Part shown: piece after piece, positions 33,416-42,329 of the stretch
Layout: every line of letters starts with the position of its first letter
Numbering within the stretch: position 1 is the stretch's first letter
Assembly (NCBI RefSeq): GCF_022811685.1
Contig: NZ_CP094532.1
Span: 331,001-395,000, forward strand
Length of the DNA: 64,000 nt
DNA from: Chryseobacterium suipulveris
Lineage (GTDB): Bacteria; Bacteroidota; Bacteroidia; Flavobacteriales; Weeksellaceae
Direction of reading: 5' to 3'
The notes under the pieces: model-generated
Seen by the model: only the letters and a program-made list of their open reading frames with translations
Told to the model about the DNA's origin: nothing
Database searches by the model: none
Made by a program: the position numbers and the translations under genes

Positions 33416-33928
33416 TTAGCAATACACCACATCATAAATCTCCTCTTTGATCCGCTCGGTTTTTTCGGGATTCCAGTTGGCGAGAAGAAGCAGGTTCAAT
33501 GGATTTTTTCCTTCCTCGTAACAGGGTTGAACGTAACTGTCGTCAATCACCGCGAAACCGTTTCTTTCATAAAATGAAATTCTTCTTTTGGTATTCGGAT
33601 CATCATTTTCGGGTTCGGTTTCCAACACGATTCGCGCGTAGTTTCTGAAAAGATGGTTAAGGATTTCGGTGCCGTATCTTTTGTTGCGGTGTTCGGCGAA
33701 AATTTCCAGATGTTCCACAAAAACAAAATCCGTCAGTTCCCAGATCATCATATAGCCAATACTCTGCAGGTCGTCGATAACCGCGACTACTTTTACATTT
33801 GGGTTTGAAAAAAGCCGCTGAAACTGTTTCTCGTTCCTCCTTTCATCTTCGATAAAGGCTTGGCAATAGGATTCGTAAATTTCTTTTGCCCGGAAATCAT
33901 CGGGAGCAGTGAGTTCAAGGTATTCCAT
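33416..33928 (-). CDS. GNAT family N-acetyltransferase
   Basis: Cytoplasmic acetyl-CoA-dependent acyltransferase of unknown substrate. From the Met at 33926-33928 the protein has 170 residues. The central part HLEIFAEHRNKRYGTEILNHL carries the Q/RxxGxG/A-like acetyl-CoA loop (RNKRYGTE), preceded by the strand FVFVEHLEIF. The segment SFYERNGFAV is the typical GNAT C-terminal motif. The open frame extends 23 codons further up through a simple GATGAGT repeat, so the later Met is preferred. Confidence 0.8.
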   Translation of the reverse strand: MEYLELTAPDDFRAKEIYESYCQAFIEDERRNEKQFQRLFSNPNVKVVAVIDDLQSIGYMMIWELTDFVFVEHLEIFAEHRNKRYGTEILNHLFRNYARIVLETEPENDDPNTKRRISFYERNGFAVIDDSYVQPCYEEGKNPLNLLLLANWNPEKTERIKEEIYDVVYC

Positions 33929-33965
33929 GATGATGAGTGATGAGTGATAGGTGATGAGTGATAAC
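33929..33965. repeat. Imperfect GATGAGT tandem repeat
   Basis: Four or so units of GATGAGTGAT sit immediately upstream of the GNAT start. Confidence 0.75.
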
Positions 33966-34035
33966 TGTTGCAAAACTGTTTGCTTTTTGCATGGCAATTA
34001 TTATTCCGAAAAAAAGGTGAAAGGTTTGGAGCTGA

Positions 34036-34257
34036 TTAAAGATCGAAAACGCCCGGTCTTCTCGTGATAAACATATCCTTGATCCAAAGCGTAAAAGCCA
34101 GTCCTAGATAAATGAGGAAGAACACGCCCGCTGTCGCAAATGTGGAGTAGATGAAGAACACCCGGAGTTTTGATACGGGAATTCCCAGTTTCGCGCCCAT
34201 TCTTGTGAGAACGCCGAACCACTGTCTTTCCATTTTGTGCCGTAAATTGTCGAGCAT
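34036..34257 (-). CDS. PspC domain-containing small membrane protein
   Basis: A 73-residue protein with the PspC-like core. It has a basic N-terminal segment (RQWFGVLTRMGAKLGIP), the SKLRVFFIYSTFATAGVFF transition and a single membrane helix (about 34-58), then IKDMFITRRPGVFDL at the C-terminus. PspC domains sense or buffer envelope stress in other bacteria. Here the short stand-alone form only supports membrane localisation. It has its own good promoter 22 bp upstream. Confidence 0.8.
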   Translation of the reverse strand: MLDNLRHKMERQWFGVLTRMGAKLGIPVSKLRVFFIYSTFATAGVFFLIYLGLAFTLWIKDMFITRRPGVFDL

Positions 34258-34279
34258 TTCTTTGCTATAATTTGAAGTT

Positions 34280-34310
34280 CAAAGATAGAGATTTTAATGA
34301 CTTCGACAAA
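34280..34310 (-). promoter_or_regulatory. Promoter of the PspC gene
   Basis: On the minus strand, TTTG (34310-34307), 19 bp, TATCTTTG (34287-34280): an exact match to TTTG-N19-TAnnTTTG. Confidence 0.8.
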
Positions 34311-34589
34311 GTTATTATGGTCGCAAAAAATCTGCGTCAACAACGCAATCAGCGGGGAAATCAACGGCAAAGTTTTACTCTTAATAAATATGTAGAAGGC
34401 AAAGATGACGAATAAATCCGCTGATTAAGTGACCGCTTCATCAATTCGCTTTAGCGGATAAGACTTTGCAAACTTAAATCGAGTGTAAAAGGAAATAATC
34501 TTTGCGTTTTTTGTCTCGCAGATTTCGGGGATTACGCACAATGATTTGCCACTAATGCACGAATATTTCTTTTAGTAACCGCATTCCTT
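34311..34589. other. Gene-free stretch with eroded repeat
   Basis: No gene seen. It contains a small hairpin (AATCCGCT with AGCGGAT, 34412-34461) around CGCTTCATCAATTCGCT, a sequence also present near 1975-1992 in the opposite orientation. Confidence 0.4.
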
Positions 34590-34895
34590 TCGACCTCGGA
34601 GATTTTTGCGTCAAGAAAAATTGAAGTTTCTTCAAGACGAGTCTTTCTACATATCCCGCATAAAAATCTCCACTGTTCGAAGCGCGGCAAAAATTGTGAA
34701 TCGAAGACAAAACTTGGTTCCGTGCAAGTTTTGGAAACCTAACGCAGTGGTTCGCCGAACTTGAGAGGCAAATTTTGTAGGAAGAAACTTCAATTTTTAG
34801 CAAAAAGATCCAGTCTTGATTTTTGGTTACTTTTGCATCAAGGCAAAAGTAAAAGATTTTAAAAGTAGACCTTTGCGTTTCTTGACGTGACATTT
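34590..34895. repeat. Large dispersed repeat with 18-bp inverted arms
   Basis: Contains an exact 18-bp inverted repeat, AAAAATTGAAGTTTCTTC (34616-34633) and its complement (34781-34798). Between them is a GC-richer section with CGGCAAAAATTGTGAATCG. The minus-strand open frame (129 codons, with KVTKNQDWIFLLK) has no protein-like domain. From memory this sequence recurs in Chryseobacterium genomes as intergenic repeats, so I treat it as a repeat and not a gene. Confidence 0.6.
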
Positions 34896-34927
34896 GTACA
34901 TTCGTTAGATTGCCGCGCTTCAGGAAA

Positions 34928-37201
34928 TCACCGCTTCCCACTCATTATAAAAACGATTTCCCCACCATTCGCAATATCGGAATGCTTCAACGTTTGGTTC
35001 TTAATTTCCTTTCCATTAACCAAGATTTTGGAAACATACACATTCTTCTCCGACTGGTTTTCCGTTCTGATTTTTAAAGTTTTTCCATTTTCCAAATTAA
35101 TCTTCGCCGATATTAACAGTGGTGATCCCAACTGATATTCATCCGATCCCGGCAAAACCGGATAAAAACCCATCGCCGAGAAAACATACCACGCCGACAT
35201 TTGTCCTGCATCATCGTTACCGCAAAGTCCGTCCTCACCGTGCGAATACATTTTTCTCATAATCATCCGCACTCTTTCCTGGGTTTTCCACGGATCGTTG
35301 GTGAAATTGTACAGGTACGGAATGTGGTGTCCCGGTTCGTTGCCGTGAACGTAATTCCCGATGATTCCGTCGCGGGTGATGTCCTCGTTTTTCTCGATGT
35401 ATTTTTCGGCGATTTCGGTGGTGAAAATTTCATCAAGGTGCTTTGAAAATTTGTTTTTTCCGCCCATCATTTTAATCATTTCCGGAATATTCTGTGGAAC
35501 ATAAAGTCCGTAATTAAAGGCATTTCCCTCGATAAATCCCTGTCCGTGAGTATCCATCGGATCGAAATCTTTCTTGAAAGTTCCATCGGAAAGTTTCGGA
35601 TGCATAAATCCGGATTGCGGGTTGTACAAATTTCGGTAGTTTTCGCTGCGTTTCAGGTATTCATTTTCAAGATTTTTGTCTCCGGATTTTTTTGCGAGCT
35701 GCGCGATACACCAATCGTCGTATGCATATTCCAAAGTCTTTGAAACGGATGAAGAAGACTTGTCTTCGGGAACGTAACCGTACTTCAGATAGTCGCCAAT
35801 TCCGTCATAATATTTTAGGTTGGATGAAGTTACACTTGCGTTCAGCATCGCCTTCAAATCTGCATCGGTTGTGTTTTTTGCAACTGCATCTGCCAAAACC
35901 GAAACCGCGTGATAGCCGATCATACACCAATTCTCGTTGGCGTAATGCGACCAGATTGGCAATGCTTTATGCACGCTGTGTCGCGCATGAGAAAGCATCG
36001 ATTTGATGAAATCATTATTTCTTTTCGGCTGAATAATATTGTACAAGGGATGCAGCGCTCGATAAGTGTCCCACAGCGAAAAAACGGTGTAATTGGTAAA
36101 ATCTTTAGCGTTGTGAATATTTTGATCGATGTCAAGATATATCCCGTCCACATCCTGGTAAAGAATGGGCGACATCATCGTGTGATACAAGGCGGTGTAG
36201 AAAGTGGTTTTATCGTTTTCCGTTAAAGTCTCCACCTCGATTTTGGAGAGCTCTTTTTCCCATTTCGCTTCGGTTTCTTTTTTGGTTTTTTCAAAATCCC
36301 AGTGTGGAATTTCGGCTTCAAGGTTTTTCATTGCTCCCGAAGTTGAGGTGTTCGAAAGCGCGAATTTCACCAGAATCTGCTCATTTTCTGTGGTGTCGAA
36401 ATCAAAGTAGCAACGGATTTGTCTTCCCGCAAATTCCGGGAAGTTTTCATCTTCGTTAAATTTTCTGTAGAATCCATTGTACTCGACTTTCTCATAACGT
36501 TTTCTGCCATATTTCTTAAACGGTTTCGAAAATTTCATCGCAAAAAATACTTTCTTCGTTCTTGCCCAACCTGTCGTTTCGCGGTATCCTGTCACGGTTT
36601 GATTGTCTTCAACCCTTACAAATGTCCACACATTTTTCGAGTCGTAATTGTAAATATTCGACATCAAATCCAAAATAATGTGCGATTCAGTCGACTTTGG
36701 AAAAGTGTAGCGATGGAAACCTACTCTTTCACTCGCCGTCAACTCTGCCTTAATTCCGTAATCATCGAGCACCACTTCGTAAAATCCCGGACTGGCTTTT
36801 TCGGTATTTTTTGTGAATTGTGAATGATATCCACTTTTCGGCAACTCTGCTGTTCCTGGTTCTAAAGTGAGTTTTCCCACTGTCGGCATCATCAGAAAAT
36901 CGCCCAAATCAGAATGGCCAACTCCGCTGAAATGGGTGTGCGCAAAACCGAAAATTGTTTTGTCGTCGTATTGATAACCGGAACAATATCGGTAGGTTTC
37001 GGGATTGTATTTGCCGTCGATCGCATACGGAACTTGGTTGGTTTCAGGCGAAAGTTGCACCATTCCAAACGGCGCGGTTGCTCCGGGAAAAGTGTGCCCC
37101 ATATTTTTGGTCCCGACAAACGGATTGACGTATGAAGTAAGTTTCTGCGAATTTGACATAACGAAAAAAGATAAGGAAAGAAAGGTAAACAAGGTTTTCA
37201 T
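34928..37201 (-). CDS. Glycoside hydrolase family 92 alpha-mannosidase, exported
   Basis: Calcium-dependent exo-alpha-mannosidase that trims mannose from host or fungal N-glycans. The Met at 37199-37201 begins a signal peptide (MKTLFTFLSLSFFVMSNSQ), giving 757 residues. The frame extends 169 codons further but that part is antisense to the next gene. The N-terminal domain starts NPFVGTKNMGHTFPGATAPF, a GH92 hallmark. The catalytic domain has FSLWDTYRALHPLYNIIQP, GNEPGHHIPYLYNF and GNDDAGQMSAWYVFSAMGF. Ends at MSGKR without a T9SS domain, so it is probably periplasmic. It stands alone, divergent from a lipoprotein gene. Confidence 0.93.
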   Translation of the reverse strand: MKTLFTFLSLSFFVMSNSQKLTSYVNPFVGTKNMGHTFPGATAPFGMVQLSPETNQVPYAIDGKYNPETYRYCSGYQYDDKTIFGFAHTHFSGVGHSDLGDFLMMPTVGKLTLEPGTAELPKSGYHSQFTKNTEKASPGFYEVVLDDYGIKAELTASERVGFHRYTFPKSTESHIILDLMSNIYNYDSKNVWTFVRVEDNQTVTGYRETTGWARTKKVFFAMKFSKPFKKYGRKRYEKVEYNGFYRKFNEDENFPEFAGRQIRCYFDFDTTENEQILVKFALSNTSTSGAMKNLEAEIPHWDFEKTKKETEAKWEKELSKIEVETLTENDKTTFYTALYHTMMSPILYQDVDGIYLDIDQNIHNAKDFTNYTVFSLWDTYRALHPLYNIIQPKRNNDFIKSMLSHARHSVHKALPIWSHYANENWCMIGYHAVSVLADAVAKNTTDADLKAMLNASVTSSNLKYYDGIGDYLKYGYVPEDKSSSSVSKTLEYAYDDWCIAQLAKKSGDKNLENEYLKRSENYRNLYNPQSGFMHPKLSDGTFKKDFDPMDTHGQGFIEGNAFNYGLYVPQNIPEMIKMMGGKNKFSKHLDEIFTTEIAEKYIEKNEDITRDGIIGNYVHGNEPGHHIPYLYNFTNDPWKTQERVRMIMRKMYSHGEDGLCGNDDAGQMSAWYVFSAMGFYPVLPGSDEYQLGSPLLISAKINLENGKTLKIRTENQSEKNVYVSKILVNGKEIKNQTLKHSDIANGGEIVFIMSGKR

Positions 37202-37337
37202 CTTGGAAGTTTTTGCATTAGGTGTGCTTTTCCGGAAAAAGCGAGAATAAAGATAAATAAAATTTGGGCTTGATCTGCAAAGTTGGTTTTCGGAATGGTT
37301 TTCGCTGGTTTTAAAACAGTTTTTTAAATCATTCCAA

Positions 37338-37853
37338 ATGAGATACGCGATTTTAGCGGGAGTTTTCCTACTGTTTTCCTGCACCAAGAAAGAAGCCGTT
37401 TCCGAAACAGCTGAACATTCCGATTCTCCGGTAGTTACTGTTCCCGACAATAATCCCGATACTTTGACAGAAGGCGTCGTTCCTATTTCCGAACCGGAAA
37501 CAAAACCTACTGATGCTTTCCGCGTGGTGGAAGGAAACAAGATTATCAAAACCATTAACGGTGATATGATTCCGCTCAAAATCCACGATGAATTTACTGG
37601 CGACCAACAGGAATACGTTTTAAAAATCAAAAATTTTAACGGAAATAAAATCTCGGGTAAAATACTTCCTGAAAATCCCGAAATGAACATACGTTTCAAC
37701 CAGATCAAATTGGCGAATGGTGATTATGACGGACCTTTCGGAAGAGAAATATCTCACGACATCAAACAAAAAGGCGAGATTTGGCTCATTGTTTCGAAAA
37801 GCAATATGGCATCGGGAGAAACAAAAGGCAAATTCGAGATCGAGCTGCATTAA
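37338..37853 (+). CDS. Hypothetical lipoprotein
   Basis: A 171-residue protein with lipoprotein signal MRYAILAGVFLLFSC (Cys at residue 15), then a Ser/Thr/Pro/Glu-rich spacer (about 18-58) and a beta-rich domain (about 60-171) with KINGDMIPLKI-like and EYVLKIKNFNGNKISGKI segments. I do not recognise the family. It is divergent from GH92, with about 136 bp between the starts. Confidence 0.7.
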   Translation: MRYAILAGVFLLFSCTKKEAVSETAEHSDSPVVTVPDNNPDTLTEGVVPISEPETKPTDAFRVVEGNKIIKTINGDMIPLKIHDEFTGDQQEYVLKIKNFNGNKISGKILPENPEMNIRFNQIKLANGDYDGPFGREISHDIKQKGEIWLIVSKSNMASGETKGKFEIELH

Positions 37854-38129
37854 GCGAGTTTTTACTTTAAAATCTAAAGACAACTATCTGATGTAGACTT
37901 TAATTTTTACTTTTAATTGTGCGGAAAAAATTCTCGCAAAGCTAAAACAAGATAATCTGACTATTGTCACTCGTAATAAGCTAAACGAAGGCGCTATCGC
38001 TTATCGAAGGCAGACAAAGAGGAAATGTACTTTGTGAAACAAATGCTATTATCATCGCTGTTAATCTTCTGTTAAAATCTCTCGTTGGTACAATTTCTGA
38101 ATGAGAGGAGTTATTTAATAATAACTACT
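37854..38129. other. Gene-free stretch
   Basis: No gene or clear terminator seen. It includes CGCTATCGCTTATCGAAGG (38000s), similar to short GCTTATCGCC/ATCGCTTATC motifs in the rimP-nusA gap near 2803-2825. Confidence 0.35.
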
Positions 38130-38639
38130 ATGAAAAATTTATTTTTATCTGCAGTTGTTGCCACGGCAACTTTGGCAAGCTGCTCCACAGTTTCATCGAT
38201 TCTTCAGAATACGTTTCCCTATAACGCGACCGTTCTGGTAACGTCGGGATCACCGGCGAACACGACTTTGTCTGCAGTTTCTACCGCACAAAGCATTAAC
38301 CAAATCACCGGAGCCGGCGCAAACGTGAAAGATATCCGAGTTTCCAACGCGACCATGTCGGTAAGTTCTGGCGCAAGTATGGGAATTTTCAAATCGGTAA
38401 AAGTTTATTTGTCGAACAACAGCAGCAACGAAGTTTTGGTTGCATCCAGAGAAAATATTCCTGATAATGTGGGAACTTCCCTTGCTTTGGATCTGAACTC
38501 TACTTCAACGCTCGACCATATTATGAAAACGGGTTCCGTGCAGCAACGAATCGTTTATGTTTTGAAACAGTCGCCAACTACTGATGTTACCGTAAGAACG
38601 TCGATTGGTTTCAGCAGCGTGCCGGTTACGAATCCTTAA
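38130..38639 (+). CDS. Hypothetical lipoprotein
   Basis: The frame opens at 38085, but the Met at 38130 begins a clean lipoprotein signal (MKNLFLSAVVATATLASC, Cys at 18), giving 169 residues. The mature part is rich in Ser, Thr, Asn and Val, with alternating strands (TVLVTSGSPANTTLSAVST, SVKVYLSNNSSNEVLVASRE) and no Cys after the lipobox. It is probably a beta-sandwich surface or periplasmic lipoprotein of unknown role. A terminator follows. Confidence 0.7.
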   Translation: MKNLFLSAVVATATLASCSTVSSILQNTFPYNATVLVTSGSPANTTLSAVSTAQSINQITGAGANVKDIRVSNATMSVSSGASMGIFKSVKVYLSNNSSNEVLVASRENIPDNVGTSLALDLNSTSTLDHIMKTGSVQQRIVYVLKQSPTTDVTVRTSIGFSSVPVTNP

Positions 38640-38659
38640 AATATCAATTTCTATAGCAG

Positions 38660-38691
38660 ATCGCCGAAGTGTAAACTCTGGCGATTTTTTT
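38660..38691 (+). terminator. Terminator after the lipoprotein gene
   Basis: ATCGCC and GGCGAT pair around a 14-nt loop, followed by T7. It touches the 3' end of the convergent DUF4328 gene. Confidence 0.75.
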
Positions 38692-39393
38692 ATTGTTGAG
38701 GTTGAGGCGTGGTTGTACCCTCGTTTGCTGCTAATTGTTCCTGTCTTATTTTCATCAGTAAAGGTTCGGCTTTCGAATAATCTTTGATCACCTTTATCGC
38801 CAAAAGAGCCAAAGGAATTCCCCAGATATTTATGACCATGCTGGTTTGGGTACTGGTAATGAGCTCTTCAATAGTCTCCGCTCTCATTGCATAACGGAAG
38901 TAAAAATTCCCGAGAATATTCCCAATAATCCAGAAAAACCACCACCAACTGACGTGAGAAGTTGATAGGAATTGTCGTGCGTTTATTCCTCTGCTGTTAA
39001 GAATTCTTTCGGACGCACATACATTTCCTTCATAATCGAGACATGTCTGAACAGGTTCAGAATAGGAACGAACCAACTTCCTGCTGCCCAACTTTCATCG
39101 TGGGAAAGGTTGCGGATCATTTGGTGTAGGTTGAAATAAGCCCTTCTGAACCACATGATAAAAGTAACAACGGAAACAATACAGGTGAGTATAAATACTA
39201 TGCCGATCAGCGATTCACGATTGTCATTTGAATCTGCGGCAGCTTCACTGATTTCGGATCCATTGACGGCTGACTGAAGCAGCGAATATTGTGAAAACCC
39301 GGAAATCAGTGAAATGATTTCTAATCCCAGAATAATCCATATCAAAATGATGGCGTTTTTTGCCCTTTGTTCGTTCGGTCTCAAGTTCTTCAT
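38690..39393 (-). pseudogene. Frameshifted DUF4328 membrane protein
   Basis: Two overlapping minus-strand frames form one DUF4328 protein. The first half (from MKNLRPNEQRAKNAI) has membrane helices near 14-36 and 68-90, and the motif WFRRAYFNLHQ. It ends prematurely after KEFLTAEE near 38985. The second frame continues with HVSWWWFFWIIGNILGN, a further membrane segment and a Gln-rich tail to 38690. Adding one A at GAGGAATAAAC (near 38985-38995) restores a single frame of about 235 residues. The start at 39393 fits the -7 element at 39439-39446. Function of the family is unknown. A sequencing error is possible. Confidence 0.75.
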
Positions 39394-39438
39394 TGAAATT
39401 TCGGTTTGATTTTTTTTTAAAAGGTGTTTATTTTTTTT

Positions 39439-39446
39439 CAAATTTA
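39439..39446 (-). promoter_or_regulatory. -7 element for the DUF4328 gene
   Basis: TAAATTTG on the minus strand, 45 bp before the Met at 39393. It excludes the earlier in-frame Met at 39441. Confidence 0.4.
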
Positions 39447-39521
39447 GTTTTACCCGCGATGTGATTGGTGAAAAATTTACTTTTCAGCGGACCAGAGCAT
39501 TTTTACTTAAAATTGATATAG

Positions 39522-39550
39522 AAAACCCACCATAACTTTCTGGTGGGTTT
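39522..39550 (-). terminator. Terminator of the M14 peptidase gene
   Basis: AAACCCACC and GGTGGGTTT pair in a 9-bp stem; on the minus strand the stem is followed by TTC and mixed T-rich bases. It lies 29 bp after the stop. Confidence 0.75.
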
Positions 39551-39578
39551 CCGCATATTTCAATTTAATAGTTGGTCT

Positions 39579-41876
39579 TTATTTCTTCACCACAAACTTT
39601 TCACGGATCGATGTTGCTCCATCTGAAAGCTCGATAAAATAAACGCCGTTGCCGAGTCTCGAAATCTCAACCGATCCATCTGTTTTCCCTTGCTGCAGCA
39701 ATTGTCCGGTTACCGAATGGATTTTGTAGGAAGTGAACCTTCCTTGGTTTTTCACAAACAGCTTGTCTGAAGCAGGATTTGGGTAAATTTTTACCGATTG
39801 AGAATTAGCATCAGCAACCGCCATCGATGCAGTTGAAATCGATTTCACCGAAAAGTCGTCAAAATAGAAACCGTCCCCTGTTACAGAAGCATCACTTTTA
39901 AGTCGGAAACGCAAGTAAAGCTGTTGCCCGACGAAATCTGCAAGGTTCACCTGTTCTTTTACCCATGTATTTTGAATCCCGTCATAAACCGGTGCACCGG
40001 AAATCTGGCTGCTTGTTCCGGTAGTGGTGTATTTGCCACAAAGCGGTTGCCAAGTTGTTCCGTTGGTTGATGCTTCCAGCACTGCAAAATCATATCCTTT
40101 TTCGATATTCCATTTCGCATAGAATTCCAGCAAAGCATGCGATGCGGAGGTAAGATTAATGGGATTTGTGGTTCTGATGTAAGTATCTGCTCCGATAGAA
40201 TAATTACCTGAAGGTGAATCGGTGATCGCAGAAGGAGCTGAAACATATTGCGATGTGGTTGTTCCCCAGCTTCCGGTTTTTGTCCATTGTGTGATTGCAT
40301 TTCCGGGTTCGATAAAATTGGTGGTCACTGTTCCGAAATATTTGGTTATTGTTTCAGAAGTTGTATAACTGCCATTATCAATTTCCACATTAAACGTTAC
40401 TGCTTCACCGTTTTGGATTGCGGGTTTCAGGTTCAGTGCAATTGTTCCCGGAACCGACGTGCCAATCGATAGCGCCGAATGAATCACCGGTGAGCCGACG
40501 CTTTCAATATTTGAACTTACTGGGGTGACTTTCACGGTGAAGTTCTGGTTTTCTACCAAACCAAGCCGTTTCAGTGAATACTTAAACTGCGAGTTTTGTT
40601 GTGCGAAGAATCCGTCTGAATCATCTTCGAAAACCGCAAAATTATGCAGAATCCTCAATGCAGTCAGATTGGTGTAAAGCATATCTCTGCAGGTATTTTT
40701 GATTTGTCCCGACGCTTCATAAAAACTGGAGCCGATCTCTGGAGTATAGGCAAAAATTTTCGGCTTGGTTGAAGTATCGGCATACATCCAGTCATCAGAA
40801 TCTCCGGAAGCCGGATAAAGTTCTGAGGAGATTTGGTTCGTATAACCGCTGTATTTCACCATTTCTGCAGAAGTAACCTGGAATGCGTGATCGTCGACTG
40901 TGGGAGTATTGTAGGCATAACCAAACGGATACAGAACCAGTTTTCCGTGCGTATGTGCATTGATTGCCACACTGAACTGCTTTTGCTCACAAAGCCATTT
41001 GATTGCCTGGTTTTCGGGTTCAGAAAAAGGACTTGGTCCGCAGTAGGTGTCGCTCGTCGTACTGGTACTTGTTCCCGTTGTTCCCCACTGGTAACTGTAA
41101 TTCCTATTATTATCAACGCCGTAACCGGAGCGGCGGTTTTTGCGCCACATACCGCCACCGTTTGGTTTGGTTTGCTGGTTGTAGGCAAAACCGTCTGGAT
41201 TCACTATAGGGACGAAGTAAATTTCGGAATTGTCAACCAGGGATTTTATTTCAGGATTGGTTGCATAGTTCTCCAGAATATACCACATAAAGTAGATTAA
41301 CTGTTGCGACGATCCCGGTTCTCGCGCGTGGTGCAGTGCGGTATAGAGAATCTTCTTCTCGCCTTCGTCGCTTTCCGGATTGTCGGAGATTTTCACATGG
41401 TAGATCGGGCGGTTTTCAAAGGTTTTGAAAGTGGAGACCGCAGCTTTAGCAGTAATCAAATTGGGATACATGGTTTTCATCAGATCGAGCTCTGCCAGAA
41501 CTTCATTATAATTAAGATATCCACCCATGCTTCCTGGCTTATAATTTACCGGATCGGTGATGCTGTAAGTTGTGCAGGTATTTGTGGCTCCTTTTTCCTG
41601 AAACTCCCTTTCCATCCGGTCATAGTATTCGCGGAGGTTGGGTTCAAGGATTTCAACTTTAAAGCCGGAATTCCGGATTTTCTCGACGCGGTCTTTAGGA
41701 ATTTCACATTCGAAGAAAACTCCCTTTTTCATCGTTCGCGGTTCGGTTTCAGCGAGATTCACCGCTTTTTTCAATTCTTCCTGATTTTGAAAAAACACCC
41801 TCACTTTTTGGTAATCTTCCTGTGAAAAACCATAAAAGCTGATGAATAAAACGAAAAGTAGTAAGATTTTTTTCAT
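39579..41876 (-). CDS. M14 family zinc carboxypeptidase with T9SS sorting domain
   Basis: Secreted metallocarboxypeptidase of 765 residues. From the Met at 41874-41876 a signal peptide (MKKILLLFVLFISFYGFSQ) leads into a propeptide-like region (about 20-115). The peptidase domain has the zinc ligands HHAREPG (HxxE) and INAHTHGK, the substrate Arg/Asn region RKNRRSGYGVDNNRNY, and the general-base Glu in AYTPEIGSSFYE. A beta-sandwich (about 540-680, with GDGFYFDDFSVKS) precedes the T9SS type A domain (IYPNPASDKLFV to FVVKK). Thirteen extra upstream codons are ignored because the signal peptide begins at the second Met. Likely supplies peptides to the cell. Confidence 0.93.
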   Translation of the reverse strand: MKKILLLFVLFISFYGFSQEDYQKVRVFFQNQEELKKAVNLAETEPRTMKKGVFFECEIPKDRVEKIRNSGFKVEILEPNLREYYDRMEREFQEKGATNTCTTYSITDPVNYKPGSMGGYLNYNEVLAELDLMKTMYPNLITAKAAVSTFKTFENRPIYHVKISDNPESDEGEKKILYTALHHAREPGSSQQLIYFMWYILENYATNPEIKSLVDNSEIYFVPIVNPDGFAYNQQTKPNGGGMWRKNRRSGYGVDNNRNYSYQWGTTGTSTSTTSDTYCGPSPFSEPENQAIKWLCEQKQFSVAINAHTHGKLVLYPFGYAYNTPTVDDHAFQVTSAEMVKYSGYTNQISSELYPASGDSDDWMYADTSTKPKIFAYTPEIGSSFYEASGQIKNTCRDMLYTNLTALRILHNFAVFEDDSDGFFAQQNSQFKYSLKRLGLVENQNFTVKVTPVSSNIESVGSPVIHSALSIGTSVPGTIALNLKPAIQNGEAVTFNVEIDNGSYTTSETITKYFGTVTTNFIEPGNAITQWTKTGSWGTTTSQYVSAPSAITDSPSGNYSIGADTYIRTTNPINLTSASHALLEFYAKWNIEKGYDFAVLEASTNGTTWQPLCGKYTTTGTSSQISGAPVYDGIQNTWVKEQVNLADFVGQQLYLRFRLKSDASVTGDGFYFDDFSVKSISTASMAVADANSQSVKIYPNPASDKLFVKNQGRFTSYKIHSVTGQLLQQGKTDGSVEISRLGNGVYFIELSDGATSIREKFVVKK

Positions 41877-41912
41877 ATAGATTTTTGATTTGCTATGATT
41901 GTCATAAGAATT

Positions 41913-41920
41913 CAAAGATA
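41913..41920 (-). promoter_or_regulatory. -7 element for the M14 peptidase gene
   Basis: TATCTTTG on the minus strand, 36 bp before the ATG. No clear -33 box. Confidence 0.5.
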
Positions 41921-42009
41921 ATTAAAAGAATGTTACACCGATAACCGGTCCAACAAAAACCGCCAAATTTAAAATTATGGCGGTGGTCGGTTGAGCAGAA
42001 ATTTTATGC

Positions 42010-42222
42010 TTAATCAGTTCTTGCGACATAGATTTCTTTTTCCTGGGGTCTGATGTCGGCAATTCCGTAGCGTTCACTGTTGGTAAGCGTCATGTTGTCG
42101 AGCATATCTACAAAGTTTCTGTAATTAGCGTCATCGGTTGGCTTAATGATGACGGTAAAATTTGCAGGTTTCGGAGCTTTGAGTTTGGCTTCACTAATCA
42201 AATTTGCAATATCGCTTCCCAA
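42010..42222 (-). pseudogene. C-terminal remnant of an ExbD gene
   Basis: The 70-codon frame matches only the last third of the complete ExbD at 56256. FTVIIKPTDDANYRNFVDML here corresponds to FTVIIKPTDDAVYKNFVDIL there, and the end YGIADIRPQEKEIY corresponds to YGITDIKPWEEAIY. The membrane anchor with its essential Asp, and the rest of the N-terminal domain, are missing. Only a TTG could serve as start. It lies downstream of the dsbD terminator and next to a degenerate CCCTTTAGGG-type repeat, so it is probably a silent relic of rearrangement. Confidence 0.85.
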
Positions 42223-42236
42223 TAATTCCTCAACAC

Positions 42237-42265
42237 AAAAAATCCCCGAACAAAAATTCAGGGAC
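42237..42265 (-). terminator. Terminator of dsbD
   Basis: On the minus strand TCCCTGAA pairs with TTCGGGGA around a T loop and is followed by T6. It lies about 65 bp after the dsbD stop. Confidence 0.7.
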
Positions 42266-42287
42266 TGAAACTATTAGTTTTTTTGAA

Positions 42288-42324
42288 GGTAATTTTTCTC
42301 CCTTTTCGATGGGAAAAAATTTCC
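42288..42324 (+). repeat. Degenerate, internally shortened copy of the 42-bp repeat
   Basis: GGTAATTTTTCTCCCTTTTC at the left and AAAATTTCCGATAT at the right match copy B including its flanking GATAT. The central GACGGGGTAAAG part is reduced. Confidence 0.55.
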
Positions 42325-42329
42325 GATAT

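Noticed and set aside
33329..33577. 82-codon plus-strand open frame over CCTCAAA repeats
   Set aside because: Its N-terminal half is tandem repeat and its C-terminal half is antisense to the GNAT gene.
34552..34941. 129-codon minus-strand open frame
   Set aside because: It lies across a dispersed repeat with inverted arms and shows no domain or plausible start; treated as repeat.
37202..37708. 169-codon upstream extension of the GH92 gene
   Set aside because: It is antisense to the lipoprotein gene at 37338; a clear signal peptide starts at 37201.
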